A stretch of DNA of 64,000 bases from an uncultured Flavobacteriaceae bacterium (GCA_947502495.1 CANNAC010000002.1:186001-250000), one strand, 5' to 3'; positions 17,038-27,672 are shown, counted from the stretch's first letter. Notes: generated by a model not told the origin, from the sequence alone. Numbers and translations: made by a program.

Positions 17038-18099
17038 TTACTCTATTTTCTTCACTACTGCTTTTGGTGACTCTTTTCTTGTACCATCAAACCCATCTAC
17101 TCCTGCAACGGTCGTGTATTTTAACACATATCTTTTTCCCGGATTGATTATCTGGTATGCAGATTGACACATTAATGTTGCTTCATGAAAACCACAAAGA
17201 ATTAATTTCAATTTTCCTGGATAGGTATTTACATCTCCAATAGCGTAGATTCCTGGTATGTTTGTTTGGTAATCTAATGCATTATTTACTTTAATGGCAT
17301 TTTTTTCTATTTCTAATCCCCAATTTGCAATGGGTCCTAGTTTTGGTGAGAGTCCGAAAAGAGGAATAAAATGATCACATTGTAGCTCATACTCTTTTTC
17401 TATGTGCTCTGCTTGTTTAACAACTATTCCTTCTAATTTTTCATCTCCTAAAATACCAACTACTTCTGCTGGTGTAATTAGGTCTATTTTCCCATTGTTT
17501 TTAAGTTCTTGTACTTTTTCTACAGAATCTAGATGTCCGCGAAATTCGCTTCTTCTATGTATTAAAGTTACTGAGCTTGCAATATCACTTAAAAAGATAC
17601 TCCAATCTAGTGCAGAATCTCCACCACCAGCAATGACCACTTTTTTATTTCTATAAAATTCTGGTTCTTTAATCATATACTCTACTCCTTTGTCTTCAAA
17701 GTCTGCGATATTATGAATTAAAGGCTTTCGTGGTTCAAAGCTTCCTAGTCCACCAGCGATGGCTACTACTGGCGCTTGGTGTTTTGTTCCTTTATTGGTG
17801 GTAACAATAAAGCTACCATCTTCTTGTTTCTCTATGGTTTCTGCGCGTTCACCAAGTGTAAATCCTGGTTCGAACTGTTTGCATTGTTCCATTAATTTAT
17901 GCGTTAAATCGCCAGCAAGAATTTCTGGATATGCTGGAATATCATAAATAGGCTTTTTAGGATACAGCTCTGAGCACTGTCCGCCTTGTTGTGGTAACGC
18001 ATCAATTAAATGACATTTTAATTTCAATAAGCCAGCTTCAAAAACAGCGAATAATCCTGTTGGACCAGCTCCTATTATAAGTATATCTGTTTTAATCAT
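17038..18099 (-). CDS. Ferredoxin--NADP(+) reductase (thioredoxin reductase-like type)
   Basis: ORF 17038..18177; likely start MIKTDILIIGAGPTGLFAVFEAGLLKLKCHLIDALPQQGGQCSELYP at 18099. Confidence 0.9.
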   Translation of the reverse strand: MIKTDILIIGAGPTGLFAVFEAGLLKLKCHLIDALPQQGGQCSELYPKKPIYDIPAYPEILAGDLTHKLMEQCKQFEPGFTLGERAETIEKQEDGSFIVTTNKGTKHQAPVVAIAGGLGSFEPRKPLIHNIADFEDKGVEYMIKEPEFYRNKKVVIAGGGDSALDWSIFLSDIASSVTLIHRRSEFRGHLDSVEKVQELKNNGKIDLITPAEVVGILGDEKLEGIVVKQAEHIEKEYELQCDHFIPLFGLSPKLGPIANWGLEIEKNAIKVNNALDYQTNIPGIYAIGDVNTYPGKLKLILCGFHEATLMCQSAYQIINPGKRYVLKYTTVAGVDGFDGTRKESPKAVVKKIE

Positions 18100-18141
18100 A
18101 CTAATGCCCGCAAAAGTGGGTATCTCTTTAATACGCATAAA

Positions 18142-18168
18142 CCTGTGAGGTTTTAAAAACCTCACAGG
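18142..18168. repeat. Perfect 13-bp inverted repeat CCTGTGAGGTTTT-A-AAAACCTCACAGG
   Basis: Read directly; upstream of the reductase start. Confidence 0.85.
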
Positions 18169-18252
18169 AGTACACATTATATATTATTATTCAACTTTGT
18201 TTTTACAAAGTACTTGTTTTTAGTTGCCAAATTTCATGACTTTTATCAGTTT

Positions 18253-18349
18253 GCGTGAAGCCTGCCTGCCGGCAGGCAGGGATTGAACGGCTTGTTTGAG
18301 CTCCTCGCAGAGAGCGAGTAGTGAAAGCCTGACCCTTGCGGTCACGCCC
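18253..18349 (-). repeat. Mosaic structured repeat family, copy 4, with CCTGCCTGCCGGCAGGCAGG palindrome
   Basis: Minus strand GGGCGTGACCGCAAGGGTCAGGCTTTCACTA...CGTTCAATCCCTGCCTGCCGGCAGGCAGGCTTCACGC; closing stem GCGTGA/TCACGC. Confidence 0.7.
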
Positions 18350-18351
18350 AA

Positions 18352-18594
18352 CTAAGCTTCTATATTAATAACCTGTTCTATTTGTGGTGCATACTTTTTA
18401 ATAGTCATTTCTACACCTGATTTTAGGGTCATTTGATTTACACTACAACCAACACAAGCACCTTCTAACTGCACCTTTACCACTTTACCATCTTCAATAG
18501 AAAGCAATGAGATATCGCCTCCATCACTTTGTAAAAACGGACGAATTTCATCTAAGGCTTTCTCTACATTTAATCTTAGTTCTTCTGTAGTCAT
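18352..18594 (-). CDS. NifU-like C-terminal domain Fe-S biogenesis protein
   Basis: LRPFLQSDGGD-like and LEGACVGCSVNQMTLKSGVE (CxxC) motifs. Confidence 0.9.
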   Translation of the reverse strand: MTTEELRLNVEKALDEIRPFLQSDGGDISLLSIEDGKVVKVQLEGACVGCSVNQMTLKSGVEMTIKKYAPQIEQVINIEA

Positions 18595-18597
18595 TTA

Positions 18598-19734
18598 TTA
18601 TTTTTTTACCGCTGAACATCCAGCCATTGTTGTTATTTTAATTGCTTCGGTTGGAGGTAAATCATCATTTCTTCGTACCACTTCTTGCACAACGTTCTGC
18701 GTTATTTTTTCGAATGCTTGCTCTAATGCTGTTGCTGTTTGCAGTGCTGCTGGATGACCAATATCTCCTGCTTCACGAATGCTTTGTATTAAAGGCAACT
18801 CTCCTAAAAACGGTACTTGTAAATCTTCGGCAAGGTTTTTTGCTCCTTGTTTACCAAAGATATAGTATTTATTTTCTGGCAATTCTTCTGGTGTAAAGTA
18901 AGCCATATTTTCAATTATTCCTAAAACTGGAACGTTAATGCTTTCTTGTTGAAACATTGCTACTCCTTTTTTAGCATCTGCTAAAGCTACGTTTTGTGGT
19001 GTACTTACAATAACAGCTCCTGTTATAGGTAGCGATTGCATGATACTTAGGTGAATATCTCCTGTTCCTGGAGGTAAATCTAAAAGTAAAAAATCTAATT
19101 CTCCCCAAGCTGCATCAAAAATCATTTGGTTTAATGCTTTTGCTGCCATTGGTCCACGCCAAACAACTGCTTGGTCTGGTTTTGTAAAAAAGCCGATAGA
19201 AAGAATTTTAACGCCGTAATTTTCTACAGGTTTCATTTTAGACTTTCCGTCTACATTTACGGCTAACGGTTTTTCGTTTACTACATCAAACATAATTGGA
19301 ATAGAAGGCCCATAAATATCGGCATCTAAGATTCCTACTTTAAATCCCATTTTAGCCAAAGTAACGGCAAGGTTTGCGGTAACTGTTGATTTACCAACAC
19401 CTCCTTTTCCGGAAGCTACTGCGACTATGTTTTGAATTCCAGGAATCGATTTTCCTTTAATGACATTAGGAGCAGATTTTGTTGGTGCTTCTACTTTAAT
19501 GTTAACGGTTATCTTTGCTTTTTCATAAACTAATCTATGAATCGTCTGTAGTATTTCTACTTCGGTTTTCTTTTTTGCTTGTAAGCTTGGGTTTGTAATT
19601 GTAATATCTACAACAACCTCATCGCCAAAAGTTATTACATTGGTAACGGCACCACTTTCTACCATGTTTTGTCCTTCGCCAGGAGCAGAAATGGTTTCTA
19701 ATGCTTTTAATATGTCTTGTTTGTTGATTTTCAT
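18598..19734 (-). CDS. Mrp/NBP35-family Fe-S cluster carrier ATPase
   Basis: IVAVASGKGGVGKSTVTANLAV P-loop; LLLDLPPGTGDIHLS. Confidence 0.94.
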   Translation of the reverse strand: MKINKQDILKALETISAPGEGQNMVESGAVTNVITFGDEVVVDITITNPSLQAKKKTEVEILQTIHRLVYEKAKITVNIKVEAPTKSAPNVIKGKSIPGIQNIVAVASGKGGVGKSTVTANLAVTLAKMGFKVGILDADIYGPSIPIMFDVVNEKPLAVNVDGKSKMKPVENYGVKILSIGFFTKPDQAVVWRGPMAAKALNQMIFDAAWGELDFLLLDLPPGTGDIHLSIMQSLPITGAVIVSTPQNVALADAKKGVAMFQQESINVPVLGIIENMAYFTPEELPENKYYIFGKQGAKNLAEDLQVPFLGELPLIQSIREAGDIGHPAALQTATALEQAFEKITQNVVQEVVRRNDDLPPTEAIKITTMAGCSAVKK

Positions 19735-20011
19735 ATTTTATATCTATTGAAAATAGAGTCTAATATTATAGACAAAACTTTCAAATTCTATTAAGATTTA
19801 TTCTAAACAGCAAATATAATTAATATTGCTGTAAGACGGAAGATTGCAGCTGGAAGTTTTTTTGTGGTATTATTAGAAAAAGCTATTACTCAAGGATTTG
19901 CTATTCTTTGTCAATTTTACAAAAATTAGGAAATGCGGATAGATTCTTACATGCCTTAAGAAGGACAAGTTACATGCTGTGGAACACAAAATTGTAGCGT
20001 ACTACTGTCAA

Positions 20012-21043
20012 TTATTTAATAACTAATCTTTGGGTTTCTACTTTGTTATTTTGATTGATTTTAATGATATAAACGCCAGAATGCAACATAGAAACATCTA
20101 AAATGCGTTCTATTAAAGTTTGCTTTAAAACTTGCTTTCCTGTAATATCAAAAATGCGAATCGTAGTTTCGTCTTGAATATTATTGCTTGTTATATTAAT
20201 GTAATTGTTTGCAGGATTGGGGTAAAAAGAAAAAATATTTTCTTTAAATGTTGGCGTTGCTAATACTTGGCAATCCTCGGAAACGGTTATACTAGCTATA
20301 GTTTCACCAACTTGACACCCAGAGAAACAATCTCCTCCAAAAACGGAAAAGTGAAATGTATTTTCCATATAAACAATATCACAAGCGGAAGTAGGATATT
20401 CTCCAGCTGGCGCTCCAAATTCATAAAACTCAATGCCATATGGTTGACCAGTATAATTTGTTCTAACACCTATATCTTGTAAAAAAACTTCCGCATAATT
20501 AAAATCATCTATAGCTTCAAAGTCGTCAATTAAAGCGTATAAATTTAATATATCATAATTCGTTTTAATAAAAAAAGCAGTGCTAGAGGAAGAGGTGAAA
20601 TCCATAAAAGTATCTATTGTAAACTGATACGTACTCATTAAGTTGTCTAATGGAGAAACACCAGACACCGCTGAATTTTTAAAATTTTCTACCCAAGGCA
20701 AAGCGGTAGGCACATTAAAAACGAGCGTTTTAAATTCAATAGGGTTGCTAATCTCTTGATTGGCATGAAAATTAAAATAACTAAAAAGCATATCGATCTC
20801 TGGATCGTTATTTGGGTTTTCATAAATAGCAGAAAGCTTTTCTAAATAAGGTGTAACTCTTTCTTCTGGTAAAAAAGGATTATCAAAATCTGGATCTGAA
20901 GAATCTGCCAAAATAGCTCTGAGCGCTAACAACTTCGCATCTAACTCATAATTATCTTGTATATATGAATTGATACTACATTGCGCGAATACGGCGGCAT
21001 TAATACATAACGTAGCAAATAAGAAAAGTAATAGTTTCTTCAT
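20012..21043 (-). CDS. Secreted protein with T9SS type A sorting domain
   Basis: Signal peptide; C-term FSFYPNPANNYINITSNN...VYIIKINQNNKVETQRLVIK. Confidence 0.85.
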   Translation of the reverse strand: MKKLLLFLFATLCINAAVFAQCSINSYIQDNYELDAKLLALRAILADSSDPDFDNPFLPEERVTPYLEKLSAIYENPNNDPEIDMLFSYFNFHANQEISNPIEFKTLVFNVPTALPWVENFKNSAVSGVSPLDNLMSTYQFTIDTFMDFTSSSSTAFFIKTNYDILNLYALIDDFEAIDDFNYAEVFLQDIGVRTNYTGQPYGIEFYEFGAPAGEYPTSACDIVYMENTFHFSVFGGDCFSGCQVGETIASITVSEDCQVLATPTFKENIFSFYPNPANNYINITSNNIQDETTIRIFDITGKQVLKQTLIERILDVSMLHSGVYIIKINQNNKVETQRLVIK

Positions 21044-21098
21044 TTTTGATAATTTTAAATAAAAATACGCCTAAACAAACAAACAAACAAACAAGCAA

Positions 21099-21428
21099 TT
21101 ATAACTCCTTTGCAGGATCCCAAAACAAGCTTTCAAAGTTTTGAATTTGGTTTTCAACAACCGTGACACCTTCGTTTTCTAAAAGCTGCTGCATGAGGTT
21201 TGTTCCGTCAAAATGAAATTTACCAGTTAGCAATCCTTTTCGGTTTACTACTCGGTGTGCAGGAACGTCTTTTGCTCCAGAACCATTCATGGCATAACCT
21301 ACCATTCTAGCACTTTTTGCAGCACCTAAATATTTGGCAATTGCTCCATAACTTGTAACGCGACCATCTGGTATTAAGCGAGCAACTTCATATACTTTTT
21401 CGAAAAAATTTAAGGTCTTTTCCTGCAT
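21099..21428 (-). CDS. MGMT-family alkyltransferase-like protein lacking the catalytic Cys
   Basis: GRVTSYGAIAKYLG ... VPAHRVVNRKGLLTG; PAHRV in place of PCHRV. Confidence 0.88.
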   Translation of the reverse strand: MQEKTLNFFEKVYEVARLIPDGRVTSYGAIAKYLGAAKSARMVGYAMNGSGAKDVPAHRVVNRKGLLTGKFHFDGTNLMQQLLENEGVTVVENQIQNFESLFWDPAKEL

Positions 21429-22057
21429 TACAGATCTTTAAGAATATGAAACAAGGTAATAATAGAAATTATTCCGGTTACGGTACCAATAAGATAATTC
21501 ATGCTTTTTTGTGAAGTAAGCGTCTTGCTTTTTATTTTATCGAAAAAGAAAATATAGATATAGAAAATAACAAAACTACCTGTTGCAGCTCCGGCAACGT
21601 AGGAAAAAATACTGGTTTTTTCGAAGCTCATCCAACCAAAAGAAGCAAGCGTTATACTCATATACGCTTGATACGGAATAGGAAAAACATTTAAAGCAGA
21701 AAGCAGCATGCCTTGAAAAAACCTACTCTTTTTACTTTTTACTTTTAGTTCTGCTTTGGGCTTATCTTCGGTTTTGGCTATTAATAAGTAATATATAGTT
21801 ATCAGAACAAACAGTATAAAGGCAACCCGTTGTAAAACGTCTACAACATCCTGATGATTACTCAAATAGCGTGCAAAAAGCACACCAAGATATGTTTGAA
21901 TGACAATGATAACACAGGCTCCAATAGAAAAAGTAATACCTCTAGAATACCCATCTTTTAGGCTAATTTTTGCCGCGGTCATGTTGAGTAATCCAGGAGG
22001 AGTTACACCAACTATAGCAACAAGTAATCCTAAAAAAAATGTAATGGTTATAGTCAA
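21428..22057 (-). CDS. LysE family transporter
   Basis: GLLVAIVGVTPPGLLNMTAAKISLKDG plus several TM helices. Confidence 0.8.
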   Translation of the reverse strand: MTITITFFLGLLVAIVGVTPPGLLNMTAAKISLKDGYSRGITFSIGACVIIVIQTYLGVLFARYLSNHQDVVDVLQRVAFILFVLITIYYLLIAKTEDKPKAELKVKSKKSRFFQGMLLSALNVFPIPYQAYMSITLASFGWMSFEKTSIFSYVAGAATGSFVIFYIYIFFFDKIKSKTLTSQKSMNYLIGTVTGIISIITLFHILKDL

Positions 22058-22058
22058 A

Positions 22059-22733
22059 CTATTTTATTTTAAAACGAATATACGTAATTGCTTTGTCTTC
22101 TTTAAGGTATTGACTTTCATAAAAGGTTTGAATACTGGTTACCTCTTCTGGACTTCCTTCTTGTTTATATACGTTATGATTTGCGTATAATACTTCATGA
22201 CCTTCACCATGTAACAATCCTAAAGTATAGCCATGCATAAACTCACTATCTGTTTTAAGATTCATGATTCCGTCTGGTTTTAGGATGTTTTTATAGCGTT
22301 TTAAGAATTCAGAATTCGTCATTCTGTGTTTGGTACGCTTATATTTTATTTGTGGATCGGGGAAAGTAATCCAGATTTCATCGACTTCATTTTCAGCAAA
22401 AACATGCTCTACCAATTCTATTTGCGTACGAATAAAAGCTACGTTTGGTATATTCTCTTCGATTGCTGTTTTAGCACCTCTCCAAAAACGCGCCCCTTTA
22501 ATATCGATACCAATAAAGTTTTTATTTGGATATTTTTCAGCTAAAGCTACACTATACTCGCCTTTACCACAACCAAGCTCTAAAACTAAAGGGTTATCAT
22601 TTTTAAAAAAGGTAGCACACCAGTTTCCTTTTAATTGGTATTGCGCATCTACTAGCTCTTCTCTTGTTGGTTCAAATACGTTTTTAAAAGTTTCGTTTTC
22701 TTTAAAACGTTTCAGTTTATTTTTACTTCCCAC
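22059..22733 (-). CDS. trmB: tRNA (guanosine(46)-N7)-methyltransferase
   Basis: LELGCGKGEYSVALAEKYPNKNFIGIDIKGAR; ITFPDPQIKYKRTKHRM. Confidence 0.94.
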   Translation of the reverse strand: MGSKNKLKRFKENETFKNVFEPTREELVDAQYQLKGNWCATFFKNDNPLVLELGCGKGEYSVALAEKYPNKNFIGIDIKGARFWRGAKTAIEENIPNVAFIRTQIELVEHVFAENEVDEIWITFPDPQIKYKRTKHRMTNSEFLKRYKNILKPDGIMNLKTDSEFMHGYTLGLLHGEGHEVLYANHNVYKQEGSPEEVTSIQTFYESQYLKEDKAITYIRFKIK

Positions 22734-22801
22734 AATTATTTAATGTTTTGGCAAAATTAAGGAAATATAACGAGCCTTGTTTATGCTTATCTTTGTTTTT
22801 T

Positions 22802-23854
22802 ATGAAAGGTAGAAAACGAATATTAGTTGCACCTCTAAATTGGGGACTTGGTCATGCTACACGTTGCATACCAATTATACGTGCGTTATTATTACATGAT
22901 TTTGAAGTTATTTTAGCTAGCGATGGTATTGCTTTGCAATTACTAAAAAAGGAATTTCCCGATCTGGAAGCGCTGGAACTACCTTCTTACCAAATTGCAT
23001 ATGCTAAAAATGCAAAACTATTTAAATGGAAATTATTAAAAGATTCTCCTAAGGTTTTAAAGGCTATTAAAGCGGAAAAAAAAGCCATTAAAACCATCAT
23101 TGAAACCCATCATATTACCGGAATTATTAGCGACAACAGACTTGGCCTGCATAACAAAAAAGTGCCTTGTGTTTTTATAAGCCATCAACTACAGGTTTTA
23201 AGCGGAAGCACTACTTGGCTGAGTACTAAAATGCATCAAAAAGTAATGCAACAGTTTGATGTTTGTTGGGTACCTGATAATTTAGGCGAACCCAATTTAA
23301 GCGGAAAACTTGGTCATGTGGATGTACCAGAATTACCAACAAAATATATTGGTCCGTTAAGTAGATTTCATAAAAAAGAAGTAATACAAACCACCGATTT
23401 ATTAGTTATATTATCTGGACCAGAACCACAACGGACCTTTTTGGAAGAGAAACTTCTTGAAGAGTTAAAAACCTTTAAAGGAAATATTGTATTTGTAAAA
23501 GGGACTATTGAAGAAGTGCAAACCAAATTACAAAAAGACAATATGACTATTTATAATTTTATGACTAGTGCTTTGTTAGAACAAACAATAAACGAAAGTG
23601 CTTTGGTGTTATCGCGTTCTGGATATACTACCATAATGGATTTAGCAAAATTAGAAAAAAAAGCTTTTTTTATACCAACTCCTGGTCAATTTGAACAAGA
23701 ATATTTAGCAAAAAGATTAGATGCTTTGGGTATGGTGCCGAGTTGTAAACAGGAAGATTTTACCATTAGCAAACTAGAAGCTGTAGCTACTAGTTCTGGA
23801 TTAAAGCATTTTGATTATGATGTGAATTACAAAAGGTTATTTGGCCTTTTCTAG
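22802..23854 (+). CDS. Glycosyltransferase (GT28/MurG-like)
   Basis: MKGRKRILVAPLNWGLGHATRCIPIIRAL; SRSGYTTIMDLAKLEKKAFFIPTPGQFEQEYLAKRL; start moved from 22748. Confidence 0.85.
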   Translation: MKGRKRILVAPLNWGLGHATRCIPIIRALLLHDFEVILASDGIALQLLKKEFPDLEALELPSYQIAYAKNAKLFKWKLLKDSPKVLKAIKAEKKAIKTIIETHHITGIISDNRLGLHNKKVPCVFISHQLQVLSGSTTWLSTKMHQKVMQQFDVCWVPDNLGEPNLSGKLGHVDVPELPTKYIGPLSRFHKKEVIQTTDLLVILSGPEPQRTFLEEKLLEELKTFKGNIVFVKGTIEEVQTKLQKDNMTIYNFMTSALLEQTINESALVLSRSGYTTIMDLAKLEKKAFFIPTPGQFEQEYLAKRLDALGMVPSCKQEDFTISKLEAVATSSGLKHFDYDVNYKRLFGLF

Positions 23855-24889
23855 CGTGAAAGAAAACTCGCTTCCTACTTCAAATTCACTTTCTATATAA
23901 ATCTTTTCGTCATGCGCTTCAATAATATGCTTTACTATTGCTAATCCCAATCCGGAACCGCCTTCTTTACGCGAACCACTTTTATCTACTCGGTAAAAAC
24001 GTTCAAACAATCTTGATATGTGCTTTTTTTCAATACCTTCTCCATTATCTGTTACACGTACAATAACTTTATTTTTAATAAGGTTTTCAATACTAACTTC
24101 TGTCGTCCCTTGTTCGCTTCCGTATTTTATAGAATTTACAATAAGGTTTGTAAGTACTTGTTCTATGCGTTCTTTATCGCCATTAACTAAAATTGGTTCT
24201 TTATAATCGATATCAAAAGTTAAGGTGATATTTTTTTTTGTTGCTTTCATTTCAAAAAGCTCAAAAACACTTTGTACTAAATCGACAATATCAAAAGTCT
24301 CTATATTTAAACTCAAATCCCCAATTTCTAATTTGGTAATCATATCTAAATCTCGAACAATATAGATAAGTCTTTCTACGCCTTTATTCGCATTACTTAA
24401 ATACTTGTCGCGTACATTTTTATCTTTTACTGCCCCATCTAATAAAGTAAGAATATAACCTTGTACGGTAAACAATGGTGTTTTAAGTTCGTGAGATACA
24501 TTACCAAGAAACTCTTTTCGGTACTCTTCACGTACTTTAAGCATTTCAAGTTCTAGTTTTCGATCTTTGGCATACTTATCAATTTCTTGTGTAAGTGTTG
24601 CCATATCTGTGGTAATTCTTTCTTTTTTTAAGGTAGAAGATTCTAAAAGCGTAAGATCATCATATACCTTTTTTACTCGTTTATAAATAAATTGTTCTAC
24701 ACGATATTGAATAATGATGAAAGAAGAGATAAAACAGGTTAGAGCAATAAACACTACTTGAATCCAATCTAGAATATAAAATTTATATAAAAAAACACTC
24801 ATTAAGAGCGTTAAAAAAATAGTGATATACAAGGCTGTTTTGAAAGCAAACTTGTATGTTTTTTTTAATTTTCTTTGCATTGTATTCAC
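23837..24889 (-). CDS. Sensor histidine kinase (HisKA/HATPase_c, PhoR-like)
   Basis: FLGNVSHELKTPLFTVQGYILTLLDGA; DNGEGIEKKHISRLFERFYRVDKSGSRKEGGSGLGLAIVKHI. Confidence 0.93.
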   Translation of the reverse strand: MNTMQRKLKKTYKFAFKTALYITIFLTLLMSVFLYKFYILDWIQVVFIALTCFISSFIIIQYRVEQFIYKRVKKVYDDLTLLESSTLKKERITTDMATLTQEIDKYAKDRKLELEMLKVREEYRKEFLGNVSHELKTPLFTVQGYILTLLDGAVKDKNVRDKYLSNANKGVERLIYIVRDLDMITKLEIGDLSLNIETFDIVDLVQSVFELFEMKATKKNITLTFDIDYKEPILVNGDKERIEQVLTNLIVNSIKYGSEQGTTEVSIENLIKNKVIVRVTDNGEGIEKKHISRLFERFYRVDKSGSRKEGGSGLGLAIVKHIIEAHDEKIYIESEFEVGSEFSFTLEKAK

Positions 24890-24958
24890 TTAATTATAAA
24901 AGGGTGTAACGAAACTAGAGTTGTTTTTAAATATTAAGACGTGATGATAAAACGAGTA

Positions 24959-25642
24959 TTAATCGACAAACTTATAACCAACTCCTTTTACTGTTTTAAA
25001 GTAATCATCGCCAATTTTCTCTCTAAGTTTTCTAATGTGCACATCTATGGTTCTTCCGCCAACAACAACTTCATTTCCCCAAACTTTATCCAGAATATCT
25101 TCACGCTTAAAAACTTTACCCGGCTTAGATGCTAGTAAAGATAATAATTCAAACTCTTTTCTAGGCAAAATGATTTCTACTCCTTTAAGTTCTATTTTAT
25201 ATTCTTCTCTGTTAATAATCAGACTACCGATTTTCACAATACTTTCACTTATATCCTCATCCTTAAAACGTCTTAACAAAGCTTTTACCTTACTCACCAA
25301 AACTTTTGGTTTTATTGGCTTTGTGATATAGTCATCTGCTCCAGCATCAAAACCAGCAACTTGTGAGTAATCTTCACCTCTTGCAGTTAGAAAAGTAATA
25401 ATTGTATTGTTTAAGTTTTCTATTTTTCTAATTTGTTCACATGCTTCAATACCATCCATTTCTGGCATCATTACGTCTAAAATAATAAGTTGCGGTTTTT
25501 CTTTTCTAGCTTTTTTTACAGCTTGCAAACCATTTTCTGCGGTTATAACTTGGTATCCTTCAGCAGTCAGATTGTAACCAACGATCTCTAAAATGTCTGG
25601 CTCATCATCTACTAATAGTATTTTAATGTCTTTCTTCTTCAT
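24959..25642 (-). CDS. OmpR/PhoB-family response regulator
   Basis: Receiver LILDVMMPEMDG; winged helix VVGGRTIDVHIRKLREKIGDDYFKTVKGVGYKF. Confidence 0.95.
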   Translation of the reverse strand: MKKKDIKILLVDDEPDILEIVGYNLTAEGYQVITAENGLQAVKKARKEKPQLIILDVMMPEMDGIEACEQIRKIENLNNTIITFLTARGEDYSQVAGFDAGADDYITKPIKPKVLVSKVKALLRRFKDEDISESIVKIGSLIINREEYKIELKGVEIILPRKEFELLSLLASKPGKVFKREDILDKVWGNEVVVGGRTIDVHIRKLREKIGDDYFKTVKGVGYKFVD

Positions 25643-25902
25643 TTGCTTATTTAAACTAAAGTTTAAGATAATGTAAAGATAAAATTAATCGGAAGGAAGT
25701 ACCGAAATTTACATACAAATAACAATATAGTAACATACGAATGATCATAACCCGTTTACACGCTTCAAAATAGATATGACACAATATAAATCTAATACCT
25801 AAGGACATAGCTAATGTTACATTACTGTGAATATTTAAATTTCATTTAGTTTAACTCATATTTCTAACTATATTTGTATTCTTAACTATAAACAACATAA
25901 TT

Positions 25903-27672
25903 ATGAAAAAAATTTACTTTTTATTTCTTACAGTATTAATTACAAGCTTGTCTTTTGGACAAGACCTGGTAATGACCGGGATTATTGACGGTCCTCTTCC
26001 AGGAGGTTTCCCTAAGGGAGTTGAATTTTACGTTGTAAATGACATACCTGATTTAAGTGTTTATGGAATTGAAAGAGCTGGAAATGGTGCAGCTTCGACA
26101 GGAGCACAAACATATACTTTCCCTGCAGATGCTTATCTTGCTGGAGACTATATATATATTTCTCCTGAAACTCCTTATTTTACTCAATATTTAGGAATTG
26201 CTCCAACTTATGAATTATCAACTTCTGAACTTAACAACAATGGGGATGATGCTGTATTATTATACCTAAATGGTGTTCTTAACGATGCTATTGGTGTTGC
26301 TGGTGTTGATGGTTCAGGAGAAGCTTGGGAATATTTAGACGGATGGATGTATAGAGCAGATGGTCAAGGTCCTAGCACTACTTTTGTAGCTTCAGAATGG
26401 ACATATAGTGGCGCTAATGCTTTAGATGGTTGTGATCTTGCTGATGATACTGGAATTAATGCAGATTGTGGTTCTGTTTTCCCTGTAGGAACATATACAG
26501 CAACTGCATCTACAACCCCTTCACTTGCAATAACAGCTCCTATTGATGGTAATGTTTTTGACCCTGGAACAGCTAATGTTGATATTTCTGTTAGTGTTCA
26601 AAATTTTATTATCGCTAACGGAACTGGTGATGGTCATATTCACCAAATACTAACAACTCCTTCTGGAACTTTTGATGAATTTAAATACGATACTGCACTA
26701 CAAAATATAGAGGTTGCAGATGGAGAGTCCTACACTGTTTTCATGGAACTTGTAGATAACACTAACACCCCAATTACCCCTGCTATTAGTGCAACAATTA
26801 ATTTTTCTGTAGCTGCACTAACAACAGTTACAGATATTGCTGCTTTAAGAGCAGATGTTGACGCTAATGGATCTGGTAAATTTTATGAAATAACTGGTGG
26901 TTCTTTAGTAACACATACCGATGGATTTAATGATAGAAAATGGATACAAGACACCAATATTTCTGGTGTATTAATTTTTGATGCTGCTGGAATTATTACT
27001 ACAACTTATACTGTTGGTGATATGATTTCTGGTTTAAAAGGAACAACTTCTATTAGTAATGGCGTTATACAATTTATACCAACTGAAGATTCTGGTGTAA
27101 TTGTTTCTTCAGGAAACCCCGTAATACCACAAATTATTACAATTCCTAATTTTAATGCTGCTCCTGATGATTATGAATCTGAATTAATTGCTTTTGAAAA
27201 TGTGTCTTTTGTAGAAGGTGATGGTACTGCTGTTTTTGCAACGGGATCAAATTATACATTATCTGACGGAACTAATACAGCAATAAAACGTACAGATTTC
27301 TTTGGTGCAGATTATATTGGAACGGTTATTCCTTCTACTGTATCTCCTGGTGTTGTTGGTGTTGCGGGCGAATTTAATGGAACATCTCAAATTTATGTTA
27401 GATCTCTTACAGACTTAACTTTATCTATTAATACTGTAGAAGCAAACCAATTTAATGTATTCCCTAACCCGGTTACAAATGGTTTAGTAAACATTACAAG
27501 CAAATCTAACGAAGCAATTGCTATCACTGTTTTTGATATTCTTGGGAAACAAGTAATCAACAAAACGGTTAACAATAACACCTTAAACGTTGCAGCTTTA
27601 ACTAGTGGAGTTTACATTTTAAAAGTATCTCAAAACGGAAGTATTTCTACTAAGAAATTAGTAATTAAATAA
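25903..27672 (+). CDS. Secreted T9SS-sorted multidomain protein
   Basis: Signal peptide MKKIYFLFLTVLITSLSFGQ; C-term FNVFPNPVTNGLVNI...GVYILKVSQNGSISTKKLVIK. Confidence 0.85.
   Translation: MKKIYFLFLTVLITSLSFGQDLVMTGIIDGPLPGGFPKGVEFYVVNDIPDLSVYGIERAGNGAASTGAQTYTFPADAYLAGDYIYISPETPYFTQYLGIAPTYELSTSELNNNGDDAVLLYLNGVLNDAIGVAGVDGSGEAWEYLDGWMYRADGQGPSTTFVASEWTYSGANALDGCDLADDTGINADCGSVFPVGTYTATASTTPSLAITAPIDGNVFDPGTANVDISVSVQNFIIANGTGDGHIHQILTTPSGTFDEFKYDTALQNIEVADGESYTVFMELVDNTNTPITPAISATINFSVAALTTVTDIAALRADVDANGSGKFYEITGGSLVTHTDGFNDRKWIQDTNISGVLIFDAAGIITTTYTVGDMISGLKGTTSISNGVIQFIPTEDSGVIVSSGNPVIPQIITIPNFNAAPDDYESELIAFENVSFVEGDGTAVFATGSNYTLSDGTNTAIKRTDFFGADYIGTVIPSTVSPGVVGVAGEFNGTSQIYVRSLTDLTLSINTVEANQFNVFPNPVTNGLVNITSKSNEAIAITVFDILGKQVINKTVNNNTLNVAALTSGVYILKVSQNGSISTKKLVIK

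Noticed and set aside
19800-20010. Possible gene remnant or ncRNA upstream of the Mrp gene
   Set aside because: Looked for ORFs and hairpins; nothing beyond ordinary AT-rich intergenic sequence could be supported
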